A DNA stretch of 55,165 nt, from positions 1 to 55,165 of the forward strand of contig NZ_LGCM01000043.1 of the NCBI RefSeq assembly GCF_001306035.1. Reading direction: 5' to 3'. The stretch's first letter is position 1, and every line of letters begins with the position of its first letter. The translations under genes were made by a program, and so were the position numbers. Source of the stretch: Levilinea saccharolytica (GTDB lineage: Bacteria > Chloroflexota > Anaerolineae > Anaerolineales > Anaerolineaceae). The notes under the pieces were generated by a model, which saw only the letters and a list, made by a program, of their open reading frames with translations, searched no databases and was not told the origin of the DNA. Positions 24,638 to 32,815 of this stretch are shown one piece after another.

Positions 24638-25222
24638 TTACACATTGGCTTCTTGGGCGGCGATATACTGCAGCAGAGCGCGGGTCAGACGGGTGTCATC
24701 CTGGGCGCGGTGCGAATTGGGGATGGAGATGCCCGCAGAACGGCCGGCTTCTTCCAACGAGAAAAAACGGTAGGTGCGCCGGCGCGGGTCAAAGATGCCG
24801 CGGAATTGGGCGTAGAGCTTCATGACGCAGATGCTCTTGAAGCGCTCTTGCCAGGGCATACGGTGTACCTGATGGGACTGCTGCATGAGGCGCAGATCGT
24901 ATTCTTCGTTGTAAATGGCAATCACGCGCCGATCGAGGTGCGCGCGCACGCTGGGCCACACCTCCGCCCAGGTGGGGGCGGACTTCACCATTTCGTCGGT
25001 GATGTGGTGCACGCGGGATGAATCCGGCGGGATGGGGCGGGTGGGGCGCACCAAGCTTTCAAAAAGCAAGGTGTCGTCGTGATCCACGATAGAAATCTCC
25101 ACAATTTCGGCCTTGCTGTCCAGGCCGGTGGTTTCGGTGTCCAGATAGACGGGCTTGGCTTGCAGCACTTTCTGGGCAATTTGAACGGCTTGCAGGCTGG
25201 GGTTTAAAATGGGTGCGGGCAT
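24638..25222 (-). CDS. DnaQ-like DEDDh 3'-5' exonuclease
   Basis: 194 residues, single-domain. Exo I is YLDTETTGLD (Asp28, Glu30), followed by EISIVDHDD. Exo II is IYNEEYDLRLM (Asp109), and Exo III is SHRAQDDTRLT (His171, Asp176). All five catalytic residues of the DEDDh class are present. It matches the epsilon/RNase T/ExoX group; the substrate may be DNA or RNA. The ATG at 25222 is chosen since the longer frame has no ribosome binding site. It precedes the helicase-nuclease genes by 22 bases. In this context a role in DNA end trimming is more likely than proofreading, since no polymerase gene is near. Confidence 0.82.
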   Translation of the reverse strand: MPAPILNPSLQAVQIAQKVLQAKPVYLDTETTGLDSKAEIVEISIVDHDDTLLFESLVRPTRPIPPDSSRVHHITDEMVKSAPTWAEVWPSVRAHLDRRVIAIYNEEYDLRLMQQSHQVHRMPWQERFKSICVMKLYAQFRGIFDPRRRTYRFFSLEEAGRSAGISIPNSHRAQDDTRLTRALLQYIAAQEANV

Positions 25223-25241
25223 GGCAGGCCTTTGTGCGGAC

Positions 25242-26108
25242 TCAGGGTAAATTCCAGTAGGCGATCTCATCCAGATTGACGCTGAGGCTGCCGGAGCTGC
25301 CCGCCACGTACAGGCCGTAATAACCGGCGTCGCTCAAACCCGCGCCGTTGACCTCGGTGATGAGTTTGTCGTTAATGTAGAGGGTGATGCGGTCGTTTTC
25401 CACCTTGACCCCCAGGCGGTTGGTTTGACCGGTGCCGCCCAGAACGGCCGGGTCGCCGCTGGAGGAAGCCAGGGAGGTGGTGCCGGTGGAATCCCAGCGC
25501 GACAGGCTGTATCCGCCGCCGCAGGTGATGCCGAAGTAGAAGCCGTGGCCGGAGTCGTAATTGGGAGCGCGGAAGACCAGGCCGTAACCGTCGCTGACCC
25601 CGCAGGTGTTGGCGTTGAAACTGCCTTCGAGGTAGAAATTCTTGATAGCCGGAGGACGCAGCCGCCAGGAACGCCAGCCGTTGGTCATTTTGCTGGCTGC
25701 GGTGAGGAAGCCGCCGCTGACGCGGAAGCTTGAGTAGTCATCCTCGTAGGGCGATTTGAGGCCGAAACCGCCGCCGCCGTCGAGGGTGTCTTTGCCAGTG
25801 GGTGCGCCCAGGGCCGCTTTCCAATCCTGCGGGGTGGGTGTGGGGGGCGGGGTGAGGGTGGGGATGGGGGTCTGGGTGGGTTCCGGCGTGGCGCTGGGCA
25901 GCATCTCCACCGGGGTGGCCGTGAGGGCCAGGGTGGGCAGGATGACGGCCGCGGAGGGCTGGGCAGCGAGAGTTTCAGCGACGGCTGTGGCCACGGGGGC
26001 GTTTTCGGTGGGGGCTGGGGCGGCGGTTTGGCCGGGCAAGTTGCAAGCCGCGGCGGCCAGAGCCAGAACCGCGGCGCCCAAGGTCAGTTTCCAATGTGTT
26101 TTTGTCAT
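25242..26108 (-). CDS. Lipoprotein with Thr-Pro linker and concanavalin-like C-terminal domain
   Basis: 288 residues. A signal peptide ends in the lipobox AAAC, followed by a 75-residue disordered part with TPEPTQTP and TPPPTPTP repeats. The C-terminal 190 residues are a beta-rich globular domain: FRVSGGFL, FYLEGSFNANTC, YGLVFRAPN, FYFGITCGG, NRLGVKVENDRITLYINDKLI, YYGLYV. That layout is typical of LamG or family-16-like jelly rolls that bind polysaccharide or protein. Two cysteines may form a disulfide. It is first in the operon leading to the repair genes, 19 bases before the exonuclease, but nothing ties it to them. ATG has TAGGAGGTAAGAG upstream. Confidence 0.75.
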   Translation of the reverse strand: MTKTHWKLTLGAAVLALAAAACNLPGQTAAPAPTENAPVATAVAETLAAQPSAAVILPTLALTATPVEMLPSATPEPTQTPIPTLTPPPTPTPQDWKAALGAPTGKDTLDGGGGFGLKSPYEDDYSSFRVSGGFLTAASKMTNGWRSWRLRPPAIKNFYLEGSFNANTCGVSDGYGLVFRAPNYDSGHGFYFGITCGGGYSLSRWDSTGTTSLASSSGDPAVLGGTGQTNRLGVKVENDRITLYINDKLITEVNGAGLSDAGYYGLYVAGSSGSLSVNLDEIAYWNLP

Positions 26109-26165
26109 CTCTTACCTCCTAACAATCCCGAATCGCGCGGGGTGCGTTCACCTGGTTGTGGGGTT

Positions 26166-26194
26166 ATTATAGCCCAGGAAGGGAGCATTGCCAA
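26166..26194 (-). promoter_or_regulatory. Promoter of the lipoprotein/repair operon
   Basis: On the minus strand TTGGCA (26194-26189), 17-base spacer, TATAAT (26171-26166). It is about 60 bases before the lipoprotein start. Its -35 shares five bases with the -35 of the divergent promoter. Confidence 0.7.
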
Positions 26195-26216
26195 ACCGCA
26201 TGGCTTTGGCTACAAT
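26188..26216 (+). promoter_or_regulatory. Promoter of the pseudouridine synthase gene (leaderless)
   Basis: TTGCCA (26188-26193), 17-base spacer, TACAAT (26211-26216), which ends eight bases before the ATG. No Shine-Dalgarno sequence is present. The -35 box overlaps that of the minus-strand promoter. Confidence 0.7.
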
Positions 26217-26224
26217 CACATACG

Positions 26225-26797
26225 ATGACAGCCAAAACACCCACCCTGGCGTTTTATAAGCCTTATGACGTTCTATCCTCGTTCACGGATCCCGAAGGAC
26301 GGGCGACGCTGAAGGATTACATTGACCTGCCGGGGGTGTACGCCGCCGGAAGACTGGACCGCGACAGCGAAGGGCTGCTGATTCTGAGCGGGGATGGGGC
26401 TTTGATCCACCATCTGACCGACCCGCGCCACCACCTGCCCAAGACGTATTGGGTGCTGGTCGAGGGTGTGCCCACGCCCGCGGCCTTGGGGCAACTGGCC
26501 AGCGGGGTGCAGCTGGGTGATTACCGCACGCGGCGCTGTCAGGTGATGGAGATGCCGGCGCCTGACTTGCCGCCTCGCAGTAAGCCGGTGACGCCCCACG
26601 GCCCAACAGCCTGGCTGCGGCTGGTGATCCATGAGGGCAAGAAGCGTCAGATCCGCCACATGACGGCGGCGGTGGGGCTGCCGACCCTGCGGCTGGTTCG
26701 GGTGGCGATTGGGCCGGTGACCCTGGAGGGTTTGCAGCCGGGGATGTGGCGTGAACTGCGGCCGGAGGAAGTCTCGGCGCTGCGCCGGGGCAGATGA
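26225..26797 (+). CDS. RluE/RsuA-family rRNA pseudouridine synthase
   Basis: 190 residues, without an N-terminal S4 domain. It has the RsuA/RluB/E/F hallmark GRLDRDSEGLLIL with the catalytic Asp after GRL, plus YKPYDVLSSF, PKTYWVLVEG and EGKKRQIRHM near the end. These enzymes isomerise a uridine in rRNA; RluE modifies 23S rRNA in Escherichia coli, and the small size without S4 fits that group best. ATG at 26225 follows the -10 box by eight bases, so the longer frame upstream is rejected. It diverges from the repair operon. Confidence 0.88.
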   Translation: MTAKTPTLAFYKPYDVLSSFTDPEGRATLKDYIDLPGVYAAGRLDRDSEGLLILSGDGALIHHLTDPRHHLPKTYWVLVEGVPTPAALGQLASGVQLGDYRTRRCQVMEMPAPDLPPRSKPVTPHGPTAWLRLVIHEGKKRQIRHMTAAVGLPTLRLVRVAIGPVTLEGLQPGMWRELRPEEVSALRRGR

Positions 26798-26837
26798 ACC
26801 GTTTGGCGGTGGCGGTAAGGTTTTTCTGATTTGATTG

Positions 26838-26843
26838 TATAAT
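26838..26843 (+). promoter_or_regulatory. -10 box of the baseplate-J-like gene
   Basis: TATAAT ends 12 bases before the ATG at 26856. The gap contains no Shine-Dalgarno sequence, so the leader would be zero to about six bases long. No convincing -35. Confidence 0.4.
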
Positions 26844-26855
26844 TCTCTCGCACCC

Positions 26856-28349
26856 ATGAAAACTTGCGTGATCCAGCTTGAACGGCATGACGATATCATC
26901 TCCACCCAGGATAAGATGGCCTGGGCGAAAACCCCGCGCGTGGTGTTGGTATGGCCGCCTAAGGGCAGCCCGCTACGGCGCCCGATTGACTTGATCATTC
27001 TGGCTCGCTATGCCCAGCAGCTGGGGGTGCAGGTGGGGTTGGTGACGGGGGATTACCATACGCGCCAACATGCCGCTCAGGCAGGGATTCCGGTGTTTGA
27101 TTCGGCGCGCGAAGCCCAGCGCCGGCCCTGGCGGCGCAAGGGGCGGCGAAAGATCAGCCCGCCCGCGGGAGCAGACAGCCTGGCCCGGCGGGAAAAGCTG
27201 AGCGAAACTCGCCCGCAGCGCCGCCATGTGAACGAATTGCCGTCCTGGGGACGGCTGGCGGCTTTCTCCGTGGGTGTTTTGGCGGTGGCGGCCTTGCTGA
27301 TCCTGTTTTTGCCGGGGGCAGAGGTGCGGCTGCCGCTGGCCGAGCGCCCTCAGCAGCTGACCCTGGATTTATTGGCACACCCCGATATTCAAGCTCCCAA
27401 TTTGTCCGGCGGCGTGCCAGCCCAGGTGCTGACCGTGACGGTGGAAGGACAGCGCGACGCCCTGAGCAGCGGCGAAATTTGGGTGGGCGACAGCGCGGCG
27501 CGCGGCGAGGTGCTGTTTACCAATTTGACCGACCAAACGGTGATCGTGCCGGAGGGGACGGTGGTGCGCAATTTGGGCGAGCCGGTGGTGCGCTTCCGCA
27601 CGCTGGAGGAACGCAGCCTGCCAGGGACTGGCGAAAAGAGCGCGGCGGTTCCTGTGGCGGCGGTGCAGCCAGGAGCGGTGGGAAACCTGGAGGCGGGGCA
27701 GATCACCGCCATCGAGGGGGCCGTGGGGGCACATCTGAGCGTGACCCAGGTCCAGCCCACCAGCGGCGGACGGGATCGGCGTGTGCCCAGCCCTTCCGAA
27801 GAGGACTACGCGGCTTTGCGTACAGAGCTGCTGGCCAATCTGCGGCAGACGGCTTTGAACGAGCTGAAAATGCAGCAGCCGGACGGGTTTTGGATTGAAG
27901 AATCGCTGGCGGTGGAACAAACTTTGGTTGAAAAACGTGAACCGGAGACCGGCAGCCCGGGCGATCAGCTGCGGCTGACCCTGCAAGTGGAGTTTGGGGC
28001 CTGGGTGGTGCGGGCGGCGGATGTGGAGCAGGTGGCACGCACGGCGCTGGACGCTAATTTGCCGCCAGGGCGGACGGCAGCGGACGGCCCACTGGGCATC
28101 AGCCCGGTGGGGGCGGTGAAATGGGACGAGACGGGTGCGCGCTGGCAGGCGGCGGCGGTACGCAATGAGCGCCAGGATTTGCGCTCGCTGGATGTATCCC
28201 GGCGGCTGGTGGGGCTGCGGCCGGAGCAGGCAGCGGACGAGCTGAGTGCGCATTTAGATTTGGCAGGTGCACCAGAAATAACCCTGCGGCCCGCCTGGTG
28301 GCCGTGGATGCCCTTCCTGGCCGGGCGCATTGAGGTGGTGTCGCCGTGA
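26856..28349 (+). CDS. Membrane-anchored baseplate-J-like protein
   Basis: 497 residues. An N-terminal soluble part of about 90 residues (TPRVVLVWPPKGSPLRRPIDL, LGVQVGLVTGD) resembles a small Rossmann-like fold. A very basic linker (RRPWRRKGRRK) and one membrane helix at about 133-152 follow. Then comes an extracytoplasmic beta-rich part with the pattern EVLFTNLTDQTVIVPEGTVV and VRFRTLEERSLPG, as in phage baseplate J/gp47 proteins. A longer helical and beta region follows to the end. It overlaps ruvX by four bases. Stand-alone membrane J-like proteins are known in Chloroflexi without a defined role; no other phage-tail genes are here. Confidence 0.65.
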   Translation: MKTCVIQLERHDDIISTQDKMAWAKTPRVVLVWPPKGSPLRRPIDLIILARYAQQLGVQVGLVTGDYHTRQHAAQAGIPVFDSAREAQRRPWRRKGRRKISPPAGADSLARREKLSETRPQRRHVNELPSWGRLAAFSVGVLAVAALLILFLPGAEVRLPLAERPQQLTLDLLAHPDIQAPNLSGGVPAQVLTVTVEGQRDALSSGEIWVGDSAARGEVLFTNLTDQTVIVPEGTVVRNLGEPVVRFRTLEERSLPGTGEKSAAVPVAAVQPGAVGNLEAGQITAIEGAVGAHLSVTQVQPTSGGRDRRVPSPSEEDYAALRTELLANLRQTALNELKMQQPDGFWIEESLAVEQTLVEKREPETGSPGDQLRLTLQVEFGAWVVRAADVEQVARTALDANLPPGRTAADGPLGISPVGAVKWDETGARWQAAAVRNERQDLRSLDVSRRLVGLRPEQAADELSAHLDLAGAPEITLRPAWWPWMPFLAGRIEVVSP

Positions 28350-28792
28350 AAGGGCGAGTTTTGGCGGTGGATCCCGGGGAAAAACGCCTGGGGATCGCGA
28401 TCAGCGATCCGACCGGGACAATTGCCAACCCATTGACGGTGCTGAAGCACGTCTCGCGGCGGGTGGATGCGGCGGCGGTGGCGCAGTTGGCACAAGAACA
28501 GGGGGCGGTGCGGATTGTGGTGGGGCAGGCGCTGGATTCGGAAGGTGAAATTGGCCCGGCGGCGCGGCATGCTTTGCGTGTAGCCGAAGAAATTCGCGGG
28601 CAGACCGATTTGCCGGTGGAGCTGTGGGACGAAAGCTTTTCCACGCAGACGGCGCGCGAGACGCGCGTGGCGATGGGCGTGCGGCGCAGCCAGCGCAGCG
28701 GGCATCTGGATGATCTAGCGGCGGTGATTGTGCTGCAGTCCTATCTGGATGCGCATTGGATGGGGGGTGAGGAGCAGGCGAATGGCGCGTAG
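28346..28792 (+). CDS. ruvX: Putative Holliday junction resolvase / pre-16S rRNA nuclease
   Basis: 148 residues, RNase H fold of the YqgF family. Motifs are LAVDPGEKRLGIAISDPTG with the first catalytic Asp, IVVGQAL, LPVELWDESFSTQTA with the second acidic residue, and HLDDLAAVIVLQSYL. In Escherichia coli YqgF trims the 5' end of 16S rRNA; a resolvase role was proposed earlier. The start is GTG, in the overlap GTGA with the preceding stop. mltG overlaps its end by 11 bases; the ruvX-mltG pair is common in bacteria. Confidence 0.93.
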   Translation: MKGRVLAVDPGEKRLGIAISDPTGTIANPLTVLKHVSRRVDAAAVAQLAQEQGAVRIVVGQALDSEGEIGPAARHALRVAEEIRGQTDLPVELWDESFSTQTARETRVAMGVRRSQRSGHLDDLAAVIVLQSYLDAHWMGGEEQANGA

Positions 28793-29921
28793 CGCGGGCG
28801 GCACGACCCGCCTTTTGATGGTGTTCCTGTTGATCTTGAGCTGTGCGGCGCTGCTTTTGGGCATCTGGCTGGTGGAAAGCGTGCCCAGCCAGGCGGCAGA
28901 GGTGTTTGGCCCGCCAGCGCCCCACCTGGGGCTGATGCAGCGCTGGAATTTGTCCCTGCGGCTGCTGCTGGCGCAGGATGCACTTACCCGACCCGCCGAC
29001 CCGGACGGGGTGGAACGGAAATTTACCGTGGAGCTGGGCGAGGCGGTGGATGCGGTGGCTTTTCGTATGGAAGATGAGGGCCTGATCCGCAGCAGTGAGG
29101 CCTTTCGCAATTTTTTGATCTATGCGGGTTTGGACACGGGCTTGCAGGCGGGGGAATATCAGCTCAGCCCGGCCTGGTCGGCGGTGGAGCTGGCCTACCG
29201 GCTGCAGGACGCCACGCCGATGCAGATTCCGTTTGTAGTGTTGGCGGGTTGGCGCGCTGAAGAGATTGCCGCGGCGCTGCCGACCTCGGGATTGACGATT
29301 GCGCCGGATGCCTTTTTGCGGGCGGTGAAACGGCCTGCACAAGTGGACTTGCCGGAGGAACTGCGCGGAGTGAAGCGGCTGGAGGGCTTTTTATACCCGG
29401 GCACGTATGAGCTAAAACGGGACACGGACGTGAACAGCTTGCTGGCCCTGCTGACGGCGGAATTCGCTGCGCAGATGGACGCGGATTGGCTAGCCGCGGT
29501 GGAGGCGCACGGGCTGACGCTGGAGGAGGCCGTGATTCTGGCTTCCATCATCGAGCGTGAAGCTGTGGTGGACGAAGAAGCGCCTTTGATCGCCTCAGTA
29601 TTTCATAACCGTCTGCAGGCCGGGATGCGTTTGGAGAGCGACCCCACGGTTCAATACGCGTTGGGATGGCAGGAGACAGCCGGAACCTGGTGGAAAAACC
29701 CGCTGACGTTGGATGACTTGCGGGCAGAATCTTTGTATAATACCTACAGGAACACCGGCTTGCCCCCCGGGCCAATCTGCAACCCCGGCCAAGCTGCTCT
29801 GCAGGCGGCAGCGTATCCGGCGGAGTCACCCTATTATTATTTCCGCGCGCGCTGCGACGGCTCTGGGAGGCATGCCTTTGCGGTGACCTTTGATGAGCAT
29901 TTGCAGAACGCCTGTCCATGA
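28782..29921 (+). CDS. mltG: Endolytic murein transglycosylase
   Basis: 379 residues. One N-terminal membrane helix (about 10-30) is followed by a LysM-like part and the YceG catalytic domain. It reads GFLYPGTYELKR, LASIIEREAVVDEEAPLIASVFHNRL with the catalytic Glu in IIEREA, and DPTVQYALG, then LYNTYRNTGLPPGPICNPG. MltG cuts growing glycan strands in the periplasm or outer face of the membrane and sets their length. ATG at 28782 has GAGGAG upstream, inside the end of ruvX, so the two are translated together. Confidence 0.93.
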   Translation: MARSAGGTTRLLMVFLLILSCAALLLGIWLVESVPSQAAEVFGPPAPHLGLMQRWNLSLRLLLAQDALTRPADPDGVERKFTVELGEAVDAVAFRMEDEGLIRSSEAFRNFLIYAGLDTGLQAGEYQLSPAWSAVELAYRLQDATPMQIPFVVLAGWRAEEIAAALPTSGLTIAPDAFLRAVKRPAQVDLPEELRGVKRLEGFLYPGTYELKRDTDVNSLLALLTAEFAAQMDADWLAAVEAHGLTLEEAVILASIIEREAVVDEEAPLIASVFHNRLQAGMRLESDPTVQYALGWQETAGTWWKNPLTLDDLRAESLYNTYRNTGLPPGPICNPGQAALQAAAYPAESPYYYFRARCDGSGRHAFAVTFDEHLQNACP

Positions 29922-29957
29922 CCGGCGGTTTTGAGAATTTTAGGTCAGGAGGAAGCC

Positions 29958-30743
29958 ATGCAGGTCGTTGGGATTGATATCGGCGGATCGGGGATCAAAG
30001 GTGCGTTGGTGGATACGGACACGGGCGAACTGGTGACCGAGCGTTTTCGGCTGCCGACTCCGGAGGGGGCGCTGCCCAAAGATGTGGCTGAGGTCACCCG
30101 TCAGGTGGTGGACCTCATTCCCTCCGAGGGACCGATTGGGGTGGGGTTCCCTGCGGTGGTGCTGCACGGTATCACCAGTACAGCGGCGAATGTGGACAGC
30201 GGATGGATTGGGCTGGACGCCCAGGCGCTGCTGCGCCAGGCGGTGGAACGGGATGTGTATGTGGTCAACGACGCCGACGCCGCCGGACTGGCTGAAATGC
30301 GCTTTGGGGCGGGGCGCCAGCAGCGCGGGGTGGTGATTTTGCTGACGATCGGCACGGGGATCGGCTCGGCCATCTTTGTGGACGGCCAGTTGGTTCCCAA
30401 CACGGAATTTGGCCACATGACCATCCGCGGCAAAGACGCCGAATGGCGAGCGTCTGACGCTGCCCGTCAACGCAAAGATATGTCCTGGGAAAAATACGCC
30501 CGGCGGATGCAGGAGCTTTTGAGTGAGATGGAAAAGCTGTTCTGGCCGGATCTGTTCATCATCGGCGGCGGGATCAGCAAGAACGCGCACAAGTTCTTCC
30601 CGTTGTTGGAAACGCGCGCGCCTGTTGTCCCGGCGCAGCTGCTGAACCAGGCCGGCATTGTGGGCGCGGCCATGTACGCGCATGAATGCAGTTTAGCCGC
30701 CGCCTCCGCCGCCAAAGATACCGCCCTCGGTGAGGGCGCGTAG
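29958..30743 (+). CDS. ppgK: Polyphosphate glucokinase (ROK family)
   Basis: 261 residues. The phosphate-binding start [25 protein letters not shown], the catalytic [26 protein letters not shown] and [10 protein letters not shown] match PpgK, which phosphorylates glucose with polyphosphate. It differs from plain ATP-dependent ROK glucokinases by the GSGIKGA form of motif 1, though ATP use cannot be ruled out. ATG at 29958 follows GGAGGAAGCC. The last 51 bases overlap the end of the convergent fumarase/aspartase gene. It would feed glucose 6-phosphate towards the glycogen genes 5 kb away. Confidence 0.85.
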   Translation: MQVVGIDIGGSGIKGALVDTDTGELVTERFRLPTPEGALPKDVAEVTRQVVDLIPSEGPIGVGFPAVVLHGITSTAANVDSGWIGLDAQALLRQAVERDVYVVNDADAAGLAEMRFGAGRQQRGVVILLTIGTGIGSAIFVDGQLVPNTEFGHMTIRGKDAEWRASDAARQRKDMSWEKYARRMQELLSEMEKLFWPDLFIIGGGISKNAHKFFPLLETRAPVVPAQLLNQAGIVGAAMYAHECSLAAASAAKDTALGEGA

Positions 30744-32144
30744 GTCGGAGAGCGCAGCCACAATTTCCGTTTCCGTTACAGGTTGGCCCGTGTCGCGGTG
30801 CAGCAGCTGCCCGGCGCGGGCTTTTTCTACGGCGACTTCACGCACGGTGAGGTCGCGTTGAAGGGATTCCTTCACCAGGGCGGCCCCGGCGGCGTAGCCG
30901 ATGACGGGGTTGAGGGCGGTGACCAGGATGGCGTTACGCTCCAACCACAGGGCAGCTTTGTCAGGATTAGCTTGCAGACCGCGGACGCATTTATCCGTGA
31001 AGGCACGCACCGCGCCGATCATCACCTGCATGGCTTCGAAGAGGTTGTGGGCGATGATGGGCATCATCACGTTCAATTCCAACTGTCCGGCCTGGGCGGC
31101 CAGACTGACCGTCAGGTCGCAGCCCTGCACGTGGAACATGGCCATATTGAGCATTTCAGCCAGAACGGGGTTGACCTTGCCGGGCATGATGGAAGAGCCG
31201 GGCTGCACGGGGGGCAGGCGGATTTCATCCAGGCCGGTGGACGGGCCGGAGGAGAGCAGGCGGAAGTCGTTGGCCACGCGGGTGAGGGTGACAGCCAGGG
31301 TGCGCAGGGCGGCGGAAAAATCCGCGGCGTCGGCCATAGACTGCATGGATTCAAACAGGTTATCTGACGGTTCCAGCTCCAACCCGCAGATCTGGCTGAG
31401 GCGCTGCACCATACGCTGGTGATACTCGGGGTGGGCGTTCAGGCCGCTGCCGGTGGCCGTGCCGCCGATGCCCAGACGGCGCAGACCCTGGGCGGCGCGC
31501 TGGATGCGCTGGCGGTCGCGTTCCACGGCGCAGGCGTAGGCGGCGAATTCCTGTCCCAGGCGCACGGGCACGGCATCCTGCAAATGGGTGCGGCCGGATT
31601 TGACGATGGGGTCAAACACGATGGCTTTTTCGCGCAAGGCAGCAGCCAGTTGATCCACGCTGTCCAGAAGCTCATCTAAACGCCACAGGCAGCCCAGGCG
31701 CAGCGCGGTGGGGATGGTGTCGTTGGTGGACTGCGACATGTTGACGTGGTCGTTGGGATTCACCCGATATTCGCCCAGGGTTCCGCCCAGCAGTTGGGTG
31801 GCGCGGTTGGCGATGACCTCGTTGGCGTTCATGTTGTGGCTGGTGCCGGCCCCGGCCTGGAAGGGATCCACCACAAATTGATCGTCCCAGCGGCCCTGCA
31901 TGATCTCCGCAGCAGCCTGAGCGATGGCCTGGGCGCGGGGGGCATCCAGCAGGCCCAACTCAGCGTTCACCTCGGCGGCGGCGCGCTTGACGGCGGCCAG
32001 AGACCAGATGAAGGCCTGCCAGGGGCGCAGGCCGGAGATGGGGAAGTTGAGCACGGCGCGCTGGGTCTGCACGCCGTAGAGGGCCTGGGAAGGAACCTCC
32101 AGCGTGCCGAGGGAGTCTTTTTCCAAACGATATTCCTGGCTCAT
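30693..32144 (-). CDS. Class II fumarase / aspartate ammonia-lyase family enzyme
   Basis: 483 residues. The superfamily signature [11 protein letters not shown] is intact, as are [36 protein letters not shown] and [18 protein letters not shown]. Both fumarases and aspartases show these. The residues after the signature ([18 protein letters not shown]) and [11 protein letters not shown] fit aspartase slightly better, while HLQDA and TALNPVIGY are fumarase-like. I leave the reaction open: removal of water from malate or of ammonia from aspartate, both giving fumarate. The C-terminus ends in IFGGGGGG, and the final 51 bases lie antisense to the end of ppgK. ATG follows GGTGGAGGCAGC. Confidence 0.85.
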   Translation of the reverse strand: MSQEYRLEKDSLGTLEVPSQALYGVQTQRAVLNFPISGLRPWQAFIWSLAAVKRAAAEVNAELGLLDAPRAQAIAQAAAEIMQGRWDDQFVVDPFQAGAGTSHNMNANEVIANRATQLLGGTLGEYRVNPNDHVNMSQSTNDTIPTALRLGCLWRLDELLDSVDQLAAALREKAIVFDPIVKSGRTHLQDAVPVRLGQEFAAYACAVERDRQRIQRAAQGLRRLGIGGTATGSGLNAHPEYHQRMVQRLSQICGLELEPSDNLFESMQSMADAADFSAALRTLAVTLTRVANDFRLLSSGPSTGLDEIRLPPVQPGSSIMPGKVNPVLAEMLNMAMFHVQGCDLTVSLAAQAGQLELNVMMPIIAHNLFEAMQVMIGAVRAFTDKCVRGLQANPDKAALWLERNAILVTALNPVIGYAAGAALVKESLQRDLTVREVAVEKARAGQLLHRDTGQPVTETEIVAALSDLRALTEGGIFGGGGGG

Positions 32145-32198
32145 GCTGCCTCCACCAAGGGTTTAGCAAAGAGGGGAGCTTCTGTAGAAAGAGAATGA

Positions 32199-32229
32199 AA
32201 AGAGGAAGGCCGGGTTGGACTTCCTCTTT
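32199..32229 (-). terminator. Terminator after the ferredoxin gene
   Basis: A perfect 10-bp stem (32199-32208 with 32220-32229). On the minus strand it is followed by TTCATTCT. It lies between the ferredoxin stop and the fumarase/aspartase start. Confidence 0.65.
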
Positions 32230-32251
32230 CAAATGATCCATACAGAATGGG

Positions 32252-32665
32252 TTAGCTGTTCATGGCGCTGTAGCCGGGGCCTTCTTTGAAGAAGGCGCCG
32301 TTGACAGGGATGTCGGGGGTGAGATCCACCACCTCACCGGCAGCCAGGATGCGCGTGCCTTCCAGATGCACGGCGTCACCATCGTGGTTTGTGCCGTCAT
32401 AAACCGCGGTGAAACCAGCGGTTCCCACCGGCTGAGACAGGCGCTCGCCGCCTTTGGCGGTGTAGGCCGCGGGGACTTCGTCTTCGGGGAAGATGGCTTC
32501 GAAGGGGCACTCCGGCACGCAGGCGCCGCAGTCAATGCAGGTGTCCGGATCAATGTAGTACCACGGCCATTGGTCTTCGGGTTTCCCGGGGACGATGCAC
32601 TCGACTGGGCACACGGTGGCGCAGCCGCCATCGCGCAGGCACAGGCTGGTGATTACATGGGTCAT
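32252..32665 (-). CDS. Two-cluster ferredoxin with a C-terminal extension
   Basis: 137 residues. Cys9, Cys15, Cys19, Cys23 and then CIDCGACVPECP (Cys43, 46, 49, 53) are spaced like a 7Fe or 8Fe bacterial ferredoxin. Spacing in the first group (C-x5-C-x3-C) suggests a 3Fe-4S or modified cluster. It carries low-potential electrons between enzymes in the cytoplasm. The family usually ends after about 80-105 residues; here some 75 residues follow the second cluster, with no further Cys and two short beta-like segments (GFTAVYDG, GTRILAAGEVV). It has a strong promoter and its own terminator. Confidence 0.88.
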   Translation of the reverse strand: MTHVITSLCLRDGGCATVCPVECIVPGKPEDQWPWYYIDPDTCIDCGACVPECPFEAIFPEDEVPAAYTAKGGERLSQPVGTAGFTAVYDGTNHDGDAVHLEGTRILAAGEVVDLTPDIPVNGAFFKEGPGYSAMNS

Positions 32666-32737
32666 AGGTTCCTCCGACTGGTATTCAGATAGATGGGTGA
32701 GATGGATTTGTTGTTATAATCACAAACGCTTAGTATT

Positions 32738-32766
32738 AGTGTACCGTTGAATGGTGTAATTTGCAA
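32738..32766 (-). promoter_or_regulatory. Promoter of the ferredoxin gene
   Basis: On the minus strand TTGCAA (32766-32761), a 17-base spacer, TACACT (32743-32738). A leader of about 65 bases with GGAGG before the ATG follows. Confidence 0.55.
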
Positions 32767-32815
32767 GTGCCTATACATTATCTACCTGAAAAGTCTAGTT
32801 CAAGGCTGCGGTGTG

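Noticed and set aside
26856-28349. Prophage or tailocin remnant suggested by the baseplate-J-like domain
   Set aside because: No tail, capsid, integrase or lysis gene nearby, and the protein has a membrane anchor and is coupled to housekeeping genes.
32715-32720. TATAAT box between the ferredoxin and DMT genes on the plus strand
   Set aside because: No -35 at 16-18 bases and almost 100 bases from the DMT start; left as unproven.
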